A DNA stretch of 64,000 nucleotides from Paenibacillus sp. RUD330 (GTDB taxonomy: Bacteria > Bacillota > Bacilli > Paenibacillales > Paenibacillaceae), in the NCBI RefSeq assembly GCF_002243345.2, contig NZ_CP022655.2:2668501-2732500 (forward strand), given 5' to 3'. The notes under the pieces are model-generated. The model was not told the origin of the DNA. It made no database searches and was given only the letters and a program-made list of their open reading frames with translations. Made by a program: the position numbers and the translations under genes. Shown here one piece after another: positions 35,401 to 43,137 of this stretch (positions within the stretch are counted from its first letter, which is position 1; each line of letters starts with the position of its first letter).

Positions 35401-37615
35401 GTACAGTGAAGGAGGCTGTGAAAGTCTGCGATTCTCCCGGATTCAGAACCGGGATGGCTTGGGTAAAACCGACCAGGTCATCTTTAACGATTACGTCGGT
35501 AATAGGGGCATTGGATGTGTTCGTTACGGTAATGGCATAGTTTACAGTTTCGCCAGGCGCAACGGAAATTCGGTCAGGCGTTTTGGAAATAGCGAGACTG
35601 AAACGCGGCAGTACGGCAACCTGCTCCGAATCCGACACGGGCGGGGTCTGATCGGAGGCGGCGGTTGCGACGTTGGTGATTATCGTGCCTGCCGGAGTAT
35701 CGGCGGGAACAGTATAGATTGCCGTAATCGTGAACTGGGTGCCTGGATCCAGGCTGGATATGATATCGATCAAGCCGAGCAGCGAATCTTGAATGACGAC
35801 GTTCGTCAGCGTCGTATTTCCCGGGTTGGATACAATGAAAATGTACGGGATCGTATCGCCGGGCTCAACACTGCTTTGGGATGCGGTTTTGGAAAAGGCA
35901 AGGATGGCCGGCAAAGCGATTTGGAGAAAATAATCTTCCACCTCTCCGTCAGAAGCAGGCCCTAGACTTCTTGTATCCTCTAACGATGATGCCGGAACAA
36001 CAGAAACTGAGCCGGCTAACGAAGTGGAATTCTGATCGATCAGGGTATCTGTCGTCAACCTGAGCCTGACGAATGTTTGACCTGGAGTCAAGGCTGTGCC
36101 TGCAGGAACGGTGAACTGGAGCGTTGCCGCCTGCGTTCCGCCTTGAGAAGGAACAACTGCGACAGGAGCCGCTTCATTGCCCTGAAAGATGCCATCTCCA
36201 TTAAAATCGACCCAGCCGTATAAATTCGCGCTGCGGCCTGTAAGATTGGTGACTGTCACATTAAGCTCATAAGTGGACGCATTGATGGCGAGAGGAGGAA
36301 GAGGGACTACGACTCCGTCATCCTGAATGCCCTTGGAAATATCATCACCGGTAGCGGTAGGGTTCTGATAGGCATCGGTCTCCGCCGTTGCTTGCGTTCC
36401 GAGGAAAAGTACGTTCACCAGCTGATGACGAGGGCCGTTATTGGCCAGCAACGTAGAATAGTCATTAGGGCCATTTCCTGCGGAGGTGTCCGGAGCGTCT
36501 CCAAAATCAATGGCTACCGTGGTGTTGGGACAAATAGTGGCATCATTGAATGAGGTCGTGGTGGTGCTTGAAAAGGCTGCAGCTGTTGCGGTATTTCCGA
36601 CAATCGTATATCTAAATATGATTCCATTGCTATTGGATATTGCGTAAATGGTTCCGGTGGCATCCAAGGCTATGGCACCGAATGGACCGGTATTGGAAGG
36701 GGTGGTCGTCACATTGACGACATTCCCTGTTGTCGGAACAATTCTCTGCACTGTGCCTTGCGGCGTTATGCCATATAGATTGCTGTCTTGGGACCTGAAG
36801 ACCCAGTCGCTGACATTCAGCGCTCGGCTCAGTGCGACTCCGAAGTTGCTGGTCTGTTCCTGAAATCCGTTGGCCGGATTGACCAGTTTCATGTACGTGG
36901 AGGAATTGGGCCGCAAATCGATGACATAGAATCTGGTTTCATTATTGACGAAAAGGTATAAAAATCCGCTCAAATCAAAGGTTCCCGTCGTATAGGCATC
37001 TGCCGGAAAGCCTGTAGGCAGGGGAGACAGTGCACTTACATTTCCGCTATTGTCCACTCGGACAATAGCATTATTGAGCTGATCGTACCCATAGATATAG
37101 TTATCCAGCGTGTTGTATCCGATAGCGTTGATATCCACTGGAGGAATGACGGTACCTTGGACCGCCGTTTCGCCTGTTACGACATTGATGTTGAACCAGA
37201 CGGAGGGCCTCCCGGAAAATTGAATCAGATTCGTAGTGCAGCTTAACGGATTGTTGACCGTATCGTGGCTGAAGTTTTGGCTGGCAATAACGGCATTCCC
37301 GCTGATCTGGGCTGCCGTGACGGTCAGCGTAATTTTTCTCGGTCCGTTTGACATCGTAAAGCCAGCGGGTTGGGTGAACGTAACGGGCGGACAGGCAGCT
37401 CCGGGGTTCGCCACCGGTTCGTAAACCGTATAGGCGCCCGCCGCGGCAACCGTTAAACTGTAAACTCCGCTTGCATTGGTTAGAACAGAAGCGCAGGTTC
37501 CACCGGTACTGTTGAATAAAACGACAAATACGTTAGGTATTCCAGGCTCGCCCGGATCAAATAGACCATTGTGATTTAAATCATTAAAGACAACGCCGGT
37601 AATGGTTGCTGCCAT
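32456..37615 (-). CDS. Giant repetitive DUF11/SdrD-B-like surface or matrix protein
   Basis: This protein has 1719 residues. Residues 1-70 resemble an SdrD B-like domain (GVVFNDLNHNGLFDPGEPGIPNV). A beta-propeller-like region follows (about 120-360, e.g. YIYGYDQLNNAIVRVDNSGN), then a GEVED-type region (IDFGDAPDTSAGNGPNDYS to DGEVEDYFLQI). From about residue 570 there are ten divergent 100-103-residue repeats with the pattern K-x-PGxTVxYTIxVTNTGNxPLTNVxxxDPLLG, then one longer canonical DUF11 repeat at the C-terminus. The ATG follows GGGAGG. No signal peptide, no LPXTG motif and no TM segment is visible, so export is unexplained; related Bacillus proteins lacking signals are spore-surface or exosporium components. 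Confidence 0.85.
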   Translation of the reverse strand: MAATITGVVFNDLNHNGLFDPGEPGIPNVFVVLFNSTGGTCASVLTNASGVYSLTVAAAGAYTVYEPVANPGAACPPVTFTQPAGFTMSNGPRKITLTVTAAQISGNAVIASQNFSHDTVNNPLSCTTNLIQFSGRPSVWFNINVVTGETAVQGTVIPPVDINAIGYNTLDNYIYGYDQLNNAIVRVDNSGNVSALSPLPTGFPADAYTTGTFDLSGFLYLFVNNETRFYVIDLRPNSSTYMKLVNPANGFQEQTSNFGVALSRALNVSDWVFRSQDSNLYGITPQGTVQRIVPTTGNVVNVTTTPSNTGPFGAIALDATGTIYAISNSNGIIFRYTIVGNTATAAAFSSTTTTSFNDATICPNTTVAIDFGDAPDTSAGNGPNDYSTLLANNGPRHQLVNVLFLGTQATAETDAYQNPTATGDDISKGIQDDGVVVPLPPLAINASTYELNVTVTNLTGRSANLYGWVDFNGDGIFQGNEAAPVAVVPSQGGTQAATLQFTVPAGTALTPGQTFVRLRLTTDTLIDQNSTSLAGSVSVVPASSLEDTRSLGPASDGEVEDYFLQIALPAILAFSKTASQSSVEPGDTIPYIFIVSNPGNTTLTNVVIQDSLLGLIDIISSLDPGTQFTITAIYTVPADTPAGTIITNVATAASDQTPPVSDSEQVAVLPRFSLAISKTPDRISVAPGETVNYAITVTNTSNAPITDVIVKDDLVGFTQAIPVLNPGESQTFTASFTVPPGTLAGTVFTNQTVATSNETGPASDTASIIVTPIPQIVIFKSVSPQIAAPGETVIYTITATNAGNEPLTNVHITDPIVGVDETFAALNPGDSVIISTPFEVPITAMQGDSLVNVATVTSTQSGPSEANAVVTVISNPSISLSKSVSPAQGIVGSTVIYTFIVTNTGNTPLTAVQLADPRIGLNQSIGALAVGESRTVEFPFVIPSSAENPIPNTATVTGTSGSQTVQDDDSAALIVLLPSFTVTKTVDQALVNPGDTVLFTIRVSNTGSIPLTDLAIVDPLLSLNTIIPLLDPGATVIETVPFVVPLNAAAGSAIANVVTATPAETGPQQGATTIIVNEVPAITLAKTANAANALPGETITYTLTVSNTGNVDLTNVTVTDPLLGFSTVIPSLAVSQSLTFAPPFTVPLGTPVGTLITNVSTAVSDQTEPADAAASVLIDPLTPALTVVKTPSSLTAAPGDTITYSIAVTNTGAVPLTNVFLSDPSLGISQDIGTLDIGQSQFVTILFTIPPGTLNGSVIVNTAVVTTDQTNPSEGSSTVVVDPSPGLQIAKILDPVHAVPGQTVTATITVQNTGNIDLTDVLITDATLDYSSVIPFLSAGAIVSAVIPFTVPAVAAGTVLTNTAAASSDETGETTSTAAITVLPGSPELTMVKSVDRTEALPGDVVTFTFEIRNSSNSPLTNLHFVDDLLGIDKTVEFVPTGFFIRLSRTFTIPADARGGTTILNTAVLNTAQTEPITATAEVAIPADPKLSISKTVFPATAFPGEIVFFNLIGVNTGNIRLTNIQYSDPFLGFNGTVASQDVGAVQFLIVPYTVPLTAMPGDLIHNTVTVSSSQIGQQSAAATVRVVEPPLVITKSADAQVFVGDIVRFSLTVTNRSQVIATNVVLTDVLQKGTVFVANSVKVDNKADPGADPNTGLNIGSIAPGQSVVVSFSATQAIELSSRQIRNQASATFRLQGIGPLFTVRSNIITILVEEHEE

Positions 37616-37754
37616 CCTTGTATGCCTCCCGATTTGTCCGTCAAAACGCGATCATATAACATGCATACTCGTTGATTCTAGTCCTTATTACAGAGGGAAA
37701 ATGATTATAATGGGATAAGTTAAGGTCGGTGGAACTACTTGTAAACCAGCAGAA

Positions 37755-37826
37755 CGTCAGACGGTTATGGGCGTCGAGTAAGACACAAAACAGCCCCCAA
37801 TTCGTCAGACGGTTATGGGCTTCGAG
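37755..37826. repeat. Two 24-bp direct repeats 48 bp apart
   Basis: CGTCAGACGGTTATGGGC followed by (G/T)TCGAG occurs at 37755-37778 and 37803-37826 with one mismatch. The second copy lies in the loop of an inverted repeat whose arms are AAAACAGCCCCCAAT (37787-37801) and ATTGGAGGCTGTTTT (37846-37860), 14 of 15 bases paired. Two copies are too few for a CRISPR array. Confidence 0.75.
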
Positions 37827-38183
37827 GAATTGACTATTTTATAGGATTGGAGGCTGTTTTTAATTGAATTTGTGTCAGGATCGAGGAGGAGTCTGCAGTC
37901 TGTCATTAGAGACAGAGAATTATAAATAGAAAGACGGCTGTATAAAGGATTTAACTCTTTTTATACATACGTACAAAATACGAGTTTTGTGAACATCTAT
38001 AACGAATGAGACTGAACTTCCCATATTTCCAATGCTTCAATTGGTGCCCTGAGCTTTGTTCCCCAATTATTCAAATGGTTCTCGCACTGCCTTTATCGCT
38101 TCCCACATCGTGGCCCAAGGCTATTCAAAGAACTCTTCAAATCCTGCGCGCAAGTTGATTGGAAAGCCAGTCCCACAAGAAAT

Positions 38184-38210
38184 AAAAAAATAACCGCGCT
38201 TGGCGCGGTT
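38184..38210 (-). terminator. Terminator of the acetyltransferase gene (minus strand)
   Basis: On the minus strand AACCGCGC pairs with GCGCGGTT around CAA and is followed by ATTTTTTTATTT. It is about 105 bp past the acetyltransferase stop. Confidence 0.8.
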
Positions 38211-38315
38211 CTATAACCTTTCGATCTTGATCCCTTGAGTTCGGAATTTTCATTTGAAAGCGTCGCCAATTGCACTGCCATCAGCTATGCCCTTAAAAAG
38301 GGATAAATCCAAATC

Positions 38316-38858
38316 CTAGACATCACCGGAAGGATTGATAAGAGCCAGAACCTGATGATCCTCCCACACCCCGTTGATTTTCAGGTTGCTGCGGGAAACG
38401 CCTTCTTTGTGGAAGCCGGCTTTCTCAAGCACGCGAATCGATCCGGGATTCCGGGGCGAGACTTCCCCTACGATGCGGTGGAACTTCAGCTCTTCAAAGG
38501 CATAACGAACTACCTGCGAGACCGCCTCTGTCATATAGCCTTTGCCGTTATAAGCCTGATCCAGGCTATATCCGATCATGCAGCTCTGCAGCGATCCCCG
38601 CGCCACAAAGGCAAGCCCCGCACTGCCGATGATCCTGTCGTCCTCTTTGCGGCAGATGACAAATTCGTATTTGCGATCCTCCGCCATATCCATCTTGCTC
38701 TTTCTGATCGCTTGGAGCTGATGCTCTTCCGTATAGTACTCATCCTTGTTGCTTGGAGAGAATCTCTCAAAGAACTCCCGATTGCGCTTGTAAAGCTCAG
38801 ACAAATCGTAAGCGTCGGCTTCCTCGGGAAACCGGACGTATACTTGCTGCTCCGACAT
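38316..38858 (-). CDS. RimJ/RimL-type GNAT N-acetyltransferase
   Basis: This protein has 180 residues. It starts at MSEQQVYVRFPEEADAYDL, placed eight bases after AGGG; a start nine bases upstream would abut the ribosome-binding site. GNAT features are ICRKEDDRIIGSAGLAFVARG, IGYSLDQAYNGKGYMTEAVSQVVRYAFEELKFHRIVGEVSPRNPGSIRVLEKAGFHKEG. The family acetylates protein N-termini (RimJ acts on ribosomal protein S5) or small molecules, and this substrate is unknown. Confidence 0.88.
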   Translation of the reverse strand: MSEQQVYVRFPEEADAYDLSELYKRNREFFERFSPSNKDEYYTEEHQLQAIRKSKMDMAEDRKYEFVICRKEDDRIIGSAGLAFVARGSLQSCMIGYSLDQAYNGKGYMTEAVSQVVRYAFEELKFHRIVGEVSPRNPGSIRVLEKAGFHKEGVSRSNLKINGVWEDHQVLALINPSGDV

Positions 38859-38933
38859 CTGCACCATCCCTATTCATGAAAATATATGGTTCATTATATC
38901 ACGGGATGAATTCTCGGTTGTACCCCAATCCAA

Positions 38934-39317
38934 TCAAGAGCCGTAAGCGGCGTCGAACTCAATGATGTTGTGGTCCGGATCGAGCACGAATATTTGCGAG
39001 AATCCCGCCAGGCTGTCTGGCCTGGCTTCATAAGGAATTCCCTTTGCCTCGAGTTCGGCGATCGTGTTCGCGAAGCTTCTCACCCATATGGCGAAATGCC
39101 CGTCGATCGTGTCGATCGGCCCCCGCCGCAGCGTCTCTCCTTGAGGATTCTCCAGCAGATGAAGCTGCTGCGAGCCGACTTCGTACCAAGCTCCCTTGGA
39201 ATCGAACGGCGGCCGCTGGAGCTGCCTGAAGCCCAGGAGCCCGGAATAAAACTTGTGCGCCTGCTCCAAATTCCGGACTGATAGGCTGACATGATGCAGA
39301 TGCTCATACTCAAACAT
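38934..39317 (-). CDS. VOC-superfamily (glyoxalase/bleomycin-resistance fold) protein
   Basis: This protein has 127 residues. LHHVSLSVRNLEQAHKFYSGLLGFRQLQRPPF opens the first beta-alpha-beta-beta-beta unit and FVLDPDHNIIEF closes the second, the standard VOC pattern. Putative metal ligands are the first HH pair, the later GHFAIWV and the final E in NIIEF. Substrate and reaction are not determined by sequence; related proteins include glyoxalases and fosfomycin-resistance enzymes. Confidence 0.85.
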   Translation of the reverse strand: MFEYEHLHHVSLSVRNLEQAHKFYSGLLGFRQLQRPPFDSKGAWYEVGSQQLHLLENPQGETLRRGPIDTIDGHFAIWVRSFANTIAELEAKGIPYEARPDSLAGFSQIFVLDPDHNIIEFDAAYGS

Positions 39318-39510
39318 GGATTCGCCTCCTCATAGCCCCCACCCGCCCATTGGCATGCCTTGGCCGCATCCTCATGGCCTCTTCCCGCTCAATCGGCGTG
39401 TCTGGGCCGACTCGTATGACCATTCATTTCTCCACGGCGCCATCGATTTCCTTTGCCTCATCCGGAACGCTTATTAATGAACCCTATATTCTCATGGCTA
39501 GATGAACATG

Positions 39511-39537
39511 AAAAATCCCGGCGAAAGCTCGCCGGGA
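39511..39537 (-). terminator. Terminator of the xylanase/deacetylase operon (minus strand)
   Basis: On the minus strand TCCCGGCGA and TCGCCGGGA pair around GCTT, followed by TTTTTC. It lies about 60 bp past the deacetylase stop. Confidence 0.8.
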
Positions 39538-39593
39538 CGGTGTCCAACCCACGATCTAGAATCTAATCCTTCCTTTCATGCAGATCCCCTATC

Positions 39594-40676
39594 TCATCCG
39601 CTGATTTCCAAGTAATCCAGATATACATCCCATGTCCCATTGTCGGTTGTGCATACAAGCTGAATTTCTTGATTGCCGGTTCCATGGCTGACATTGCTCA
39701 GCGTATAGACGGCTGGGCTGCTGCCTCCGAAGTAGAAGCTCCCCTTCGTCACGCCGCCGATCTTCAAGTCGACCCTGGCCATCGCAGAATTGCTCGAAGC
39801 GCCGCGGAGAGAGAACGTATGGGTTCCGCTCGTAAAATTCTGCGTGTACTTCACCAGGTCATTGTTGGCGTACAAAGCGACGCCCGAGAACGGCGAGCTG
39901 ATCGTTGAGGCGTACTGTCCCCCTCTGGTCATGCTCTCCGCTTCCACCTTCGTGCCTGTACCTGGCGTACCGCCTCCGCCTCCCCCGTCGGGCGCGACTG
40001 CCCGCCCTGTGCTCGTCGAGATCATGCCGGAGCATAGTCCTCGGCTTTTGAGGTTTTGCGCGATTTGCGGGATCGCTTGGATCGTGGTCTGATATTGGTC
40101 ATGCATCAGGATGACATCGCCGTTTTGCAGCCGTCCCGCTGCGGCGGCGATCTGTGCGGCCGTGGCTCCGTTCCAGTCCTGGGAGTCGACGTTCCAGATC
40201 ACTTCCGTAAGTCCATTTTGAGCTTCGATGGACTTCAAAGCCGCATTGGTCTCTCCGTAAGGCGGACGGAACAGCTTCGGCGCCGCTCCGGTGATGGTCT
40301 GGATGGCCTGCTGCGTGCTTGTGATTTCTGATGCCATCTGTGCGCCGCTGAGCTGCGTCATATGCGGATGCGACCAGGAGTGGTTGCCTATCCACATGCC
40401 TGCCGCCTGCTGATCGCGTACGAGCGACGGATAGTTCTGCGCATTCTGTCCCAGGTTGAAAAGGGTCGCACGCAAGCCGTTTAGTTTCAGCGCGTTCAGC
40501 AGCGTTGTCGTGTTGCTCGGATTCGGACCGTCGTCGAACGTCAAGCCTACATAACCGTTTGAGCAATCGGCTGCGAACGCCTCGTTGCCCGACATCGCCA
40601 GTGAACCCGTAAGAAGAGATACGACAAGCGTTCCGACCGCTGCCCATTTAGCTGCAGCCGCCTTGGCCTTGAGCAT
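39594..40676 (-). CDS. Secreted polysaccharide deacetylase (CE4) with C-terminal CBM36-type module
   Basis: This protein has 360 residues with a cleavable signal peptide (hydrophobic 12-30, AFA site near 36). The NodB domain shows TFDDGPN (46-52, with catalytic D48 and metal D49), the metal histidines in HSWSHPH (H99, H103), RPPYG (137-141) and LMHD (190-193). A Gly-rich linker (about 233-241) leads to a CBM36-like domain (245-360, [15 protein letters not shown] and [13 protein letters not shown]). CE4 enzymes remove acetyl groups from xylan, chitin or peptidoglycan. A xylan-binding module and position just downstream of a xylanase gene point to acetyl-xylan. Confidence 0.9.
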   Translation of the reverse strand: MLKAKAAAAKWAAVGTLVVSLLTGSLAMSGNEAFAADCSNGYVGLTFDDGPNPSNTTTLLNALKLNGLRATLFNLGQNAQNYPSLVRDQQAAGMWIGNHSWSHPHMTQLSGAQMASEITSTQQAIQTITGAAPKLFRPPYGETNAALKSIEAQNGLTEVIWNVDSQDWNGATAAQIAAAAGRLQNGDVILMHDQYQTTIQAIPQIAQNLKSRGLCSGMISTSTGRAVAPDGGGGGGTPGTGTKVEAESMTRGGQYASTISSPFSGVALYANNDLVKYTQNFTSGTHTFSLRGASSNSAMARVDLKIGGVTKGSFYFGGSSPAVYTLSNVSHGTGNQEIQLVCTTDNGTWDVYLDYLEISG

Positions 40677-40722
40677 GGATCAACACCTCCGATTTGGAAT
40701 GGATCGTTTGGTTGCCGTGATC

Positions 40723-41799
40723 CTAACTGATCTCCAGATAATCCAAGTAAGCATCCCAAGTTCCGTCATCGGATGTGCAGACGAGCTGTATTTCTTGATT
40801 GCCGGTTCCATGGCTGACATTGCTGATGGTATAGACCGCAGGATTGCTGCCTCCGAAGTAGAAGGTTCCTTTTGTCACGCCGCCGATCTTCAAATCCACC
40901 TTGGCCATGTTCGAGTTGCTCGAAGCGCCGCGGAGGGAGAAGCTGTGGGTGCCGGTCGTGAAATTCTGCGTGTACTTCACCAGGTCGTTGTTGGCGTACA
41001 AAGCGACTCCCGTGAACGGCGAGCTGATGGCGGAAGTGTATGAGCCGCCTTTCGTCATCGACTCGGCTTCTGTTCGGGCAGCTGTGCCGGGAGTTCCGCC
41101 TCCACCGCCGCTCCCGCCGATCGTAAGGGTATGGCTCGTAATATCCGCGCTTCCGCTGCTCTGATAGCCCTCGACCGTAAGCGCGACTTCATACATTTTG
41201 CCCATCGGCATGCCTAGGCTTTCCCATTTTTTGAAGTGCTCGCTGACCGAGATCGTGCCGCCCGTACGCTTCGTCTGCCGGACGCTCCAGTACTGCTTGA
41301 ACGTAGCCGTTCCGATAATGGACGGCTGGTTGACCCGGGTCGTCTCGTAGATGTCATACGTTCCCCCGTCAACGGAGAAGGTTCCCTTGAAGGTGCCGGT
41401 CGGGCGATAGGTTCCCCAGTTGTCGACGATGTAATATTCCACGAGCGGATCCTTCGTCCATCCATAGACGCACAGGTAGGAGTTGCCGCCGGGATTGAAC
41501 GTGGCGTTGTAGTTGATTGAAATGTTGCCCAGCTGGGCGTATGTCTTCGTCGAGTCGAATTTCTTGCCTTTGCGGAACAACGCGTTGTTGATGTTGCTCC
41601 ACTGGGCGCTGAACGTGCCGCCGCTATTGAGCGTCATGCTTGTATTGCCGGAATCCTTCCACAATTCATAGTCGTATCCGTCCTGGGTGCCTGTCTGGTT
41701 CGAAGTAATCGTTGTGGCCGCTTGTGCGATTCCTGCAGGCAAGGCAAGCACGAAGCAGATGAACATCGATAGCAGGAATTTCGTCGATCTTGGTTTCAT
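40723..41799 (-). CDS. xynA: Secreted endo-1,4-beta-xylanase, GH11, with C-terminal CBM36-type module
   Basis: This protein has 358 residues, starting at [10 protein letters not shown] behind AAAAAGGAGG; the longer upstream frame lacks a ribosome-binding site. The signal peptide ends near AQA-A (residue 28). The GH11 jelly roll spans about 30-227, with nucleophile E121 in PLVEYYIV and acid/base E210 in [12 protein letters not shown] Gly-rich linker and a CBM36-like calcium-dependent xylan-binding domain follow. The deacetylase gene starts 46 bp downstream on the same strand, so the two form an operon. A perfect cre sequence in the promoter predicts CcpA repression on preferred sugars. Confidence 0.93.
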   Translation of the reverse strand: MKPRSTKFLLSMFICFVLALPAGIAQAATTITSNQTGTQDGYDYELWKDSGNTSMTLNSGGTFSAQWSNINNALFRKGKKFDSTKTYAQLGNISINYNATFNPGGNSYLCVYGWTKDPLVEYYIVDNWGTYRPTGTFKGTFSVDGGTYDIYETTRVNQPSIIGTATFKQYWSVRQTKRTGGTISVSEHFKKWESLGMPMGKMYEVALTVEGYQSSGSADITSHTLTIGGSGGGGGTPGTAARTEAESMTKGGSYTSAISSPFTGVALYANNDLVKYTQNFTTGTHSFSLRGASSNSNMAKVDLKIGGVTKGTFYFGGSNPAVYTISNVSHGTGNQEIQLVCTSDDGTWDAYLDYLEIS

Positions 41800-42120
41800 A
41801 AGTCTTCCTCCTTTTTTTGGTAACATGCAGGTCGGTATCGCCTGGAAGATAGGCAGGCCGCTGCTGGCCTCCGCCACCACATCCTTTTCATATTAAGTGA
41901 AAGCGATTACATTTCTAATATTATCAAAGGGTTCCTTTTTTTATCACTTAGAAAAGCTTAGATGATACCCTAAAAAGCTTAGCCTTTTCTCCGGCATGAT
42001 GCATCAGGTCCGTTCTTGCCGCTTGTATTCCGGTTGACTTAGGTCGCTGGCCATCAATATATGCTGCGATTGGGCAGCCACATAGGAATGCAGGACAGCA
42101 CCGGCATATGTTGGAGAAAA
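41800..42120. other. Xylanase promoter region
   Basis: On the minus strand a promoter of the form TTAGAA-17 bp-TAATAT can be drawn with the cre site in its spacer, upstream of the xylanase ribosome-binding site. I see no gene here. Confidence 0.5.
41898..41911. promoter_or_regulatory. Catabolite-responsive element (cre) TGAAAGCGATTACA
   Basis: All positions fit the CcpA consensus TGWAANCGNTNWCA. It lies 99 bp upstream of the xylanase start, between the likely -35 and -10 hexamers, a position where CcpA binding blocks transcription. Confidence 0.8.
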
Positions 42121-42324
42121 ATGGACTCATGGGGTGATGATGTGGCCAAACCCAGACAAAATACCTTATTGACCAACGAACTCTCCTCCTTGGACTTAGC
42201 TAAAATCGGACTCACCTTGAATGTGATCGGAGATCTGTTCGGCTACTTCTCGATCATCAAAGCGGAAGAAGAGCTGCAAAGTCTCGAAGAAGAACGAAGA
42301 AGCCGTGAAGCCTCCGGAACCTAG
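42121..42324 (+). CDS. Small hypothetical protein, acidic/helical C-terminus
   Basis: A possible 67-residue protein starts at MDSWGDDVAKPRQ behind TTGGAGAA. The centre (LDLAKIGLTLNVIGDLFGYFSIIKAEEELQ) is amphipathic to hydrophobic, and the tail (SLEEERRSREAS) is charged and helical. It is monocistronic and followed by a hairpin at 42354-42382. I do not recognise the family; the coherent hydrophobic/charged pattern and a ribosome-binding site support it being real. Confidence 0.5.
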   Translation: MDSWGDDVAKPRQNTLLTNELSSLDLAKIGLTLNVIGDLFGYFSIIKAEEELQSLEEERRSREASGT

Positions 42325-43137
42325 CAACAGCCGATAGGCCCTTGACATGCAATCACCCGCATTCCTTTTAGGAATGCGGGTGAAATGGATGCACGGAACT
42401 GGATTTGGAGATCGGTACATCTTAGCGGGCGGGCGTTAGAAAATAGTCGGCACCGATTGGGGCAGATTGTTCGTCATGAAGTCGATCTCTTTTTCCGCGA
42501 AGGACATCATAGAGAGCCGATATACGGTTGAGGAGATTTCCTGCACCTTTTCCGAGAGGGTTGGTCCCGGCATGATCGTGTTTGACGGCGACTTCCGCTC
42601 CTCTCGTCAATTTGGACAAGCTTTTGGACAAGGACAGCAGCATGGATTAGGTCATCCTGTACTGCGGCATCTCCCGTACCTAAAGCCGTTTTATGTTTCA
42701 ATCCCATATCCATTTGGAAAAACTCCCTTATTGTCGTTTCTGTGCTCCGGACAGGGATTCATCTTGCCTTGCTTGGATGGTTCGGTAACTAGCCTGATGC
42801 GACAACGTTCTTGTCCGACGCGCCTAGAGTGGTCTCGTTCGTTTCCGGGTATGGGCAGCCGCCTTTGGCAGCTGCCGGCCAAGCTCAAGCATCCCTAACC
42901 CTACTCATCATTAGGTTTACGTGTCTACCACGCTCCAACACTCCGGTCCATGGTCCATCACCGCATCGTTCCAGATGGTTACGTCTTCCCCATTCCACAG
43001 AACGGAATCTTCTCTGTCCCGTATATAAAGAAATCCCGGTTGAACCGCTGCGGATCGAGAGCTGGCGTGCCCTGCCGCCATGCTCCGCCCACTAAGAAAC
43101 GGGAATAACGCTGTCATTGGCCGATGAGGAGATGGAC
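42325..43137. other. 813-bp region without a confident gene
   Basis: After the hairpin at 42354-42382 several short frames exist on both strands (e.g. plus 42467-42898, minus 42422-42643 and 42917-43117), but none shows a recognisable domain, a good ribosome-binding site or consistent codon use. The region may hold a decayed gene. Confidence 0.5.
42354..42382. terminator. Perfect hairpin after the small hypothetical gene
   Basis: CACCCGCATTCC pairs exactly with GGAATGCGGGTG around a 5-base loop. The T tract is weak on both strands, so terminator function is likely but not certain. Confidence 0.6.

Larger units (their letters stand above)
37616..38315. other. 700-bp AT-richer intergenic stretch with repeats, no confident gene
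   Basis: This region lies between the giant gene and the acetyltransferase gene. It contains a pair of 24-bp direct repeats, an imperfect inverted repeat around the second copy, and the minus-strand terminator at 38184-38210. Base composition is lower in GC than the flanks. A 62-codon minus-strand frame spans the terminator and is not credible. Confidence 0.6.

Noticed and set aside
37690-37720. GAAAATGATTATAATGGG, faintly like a Fur box
   Set aside because: Too few matches to the 19-bp palindrome and no iron-related gene follows.
37755-37826. CRISPR-like direct repeats
   Set aside because: Only two copies, no cas genes and the intervening sequence is part of an inverted repeat.
38093-38281. 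62-codon minus-strand frame with a hydrophobic middle
   Set aside because: It contains the acetyltransferase terminator hairpin and lacks a ribosome-binding site.
42467-43095. Short plus- and minus-strand frames in the gap before the kinase
   Set aside because: No domain, no ribosome-binding site and no coherent composition; possibly decayed sequence.
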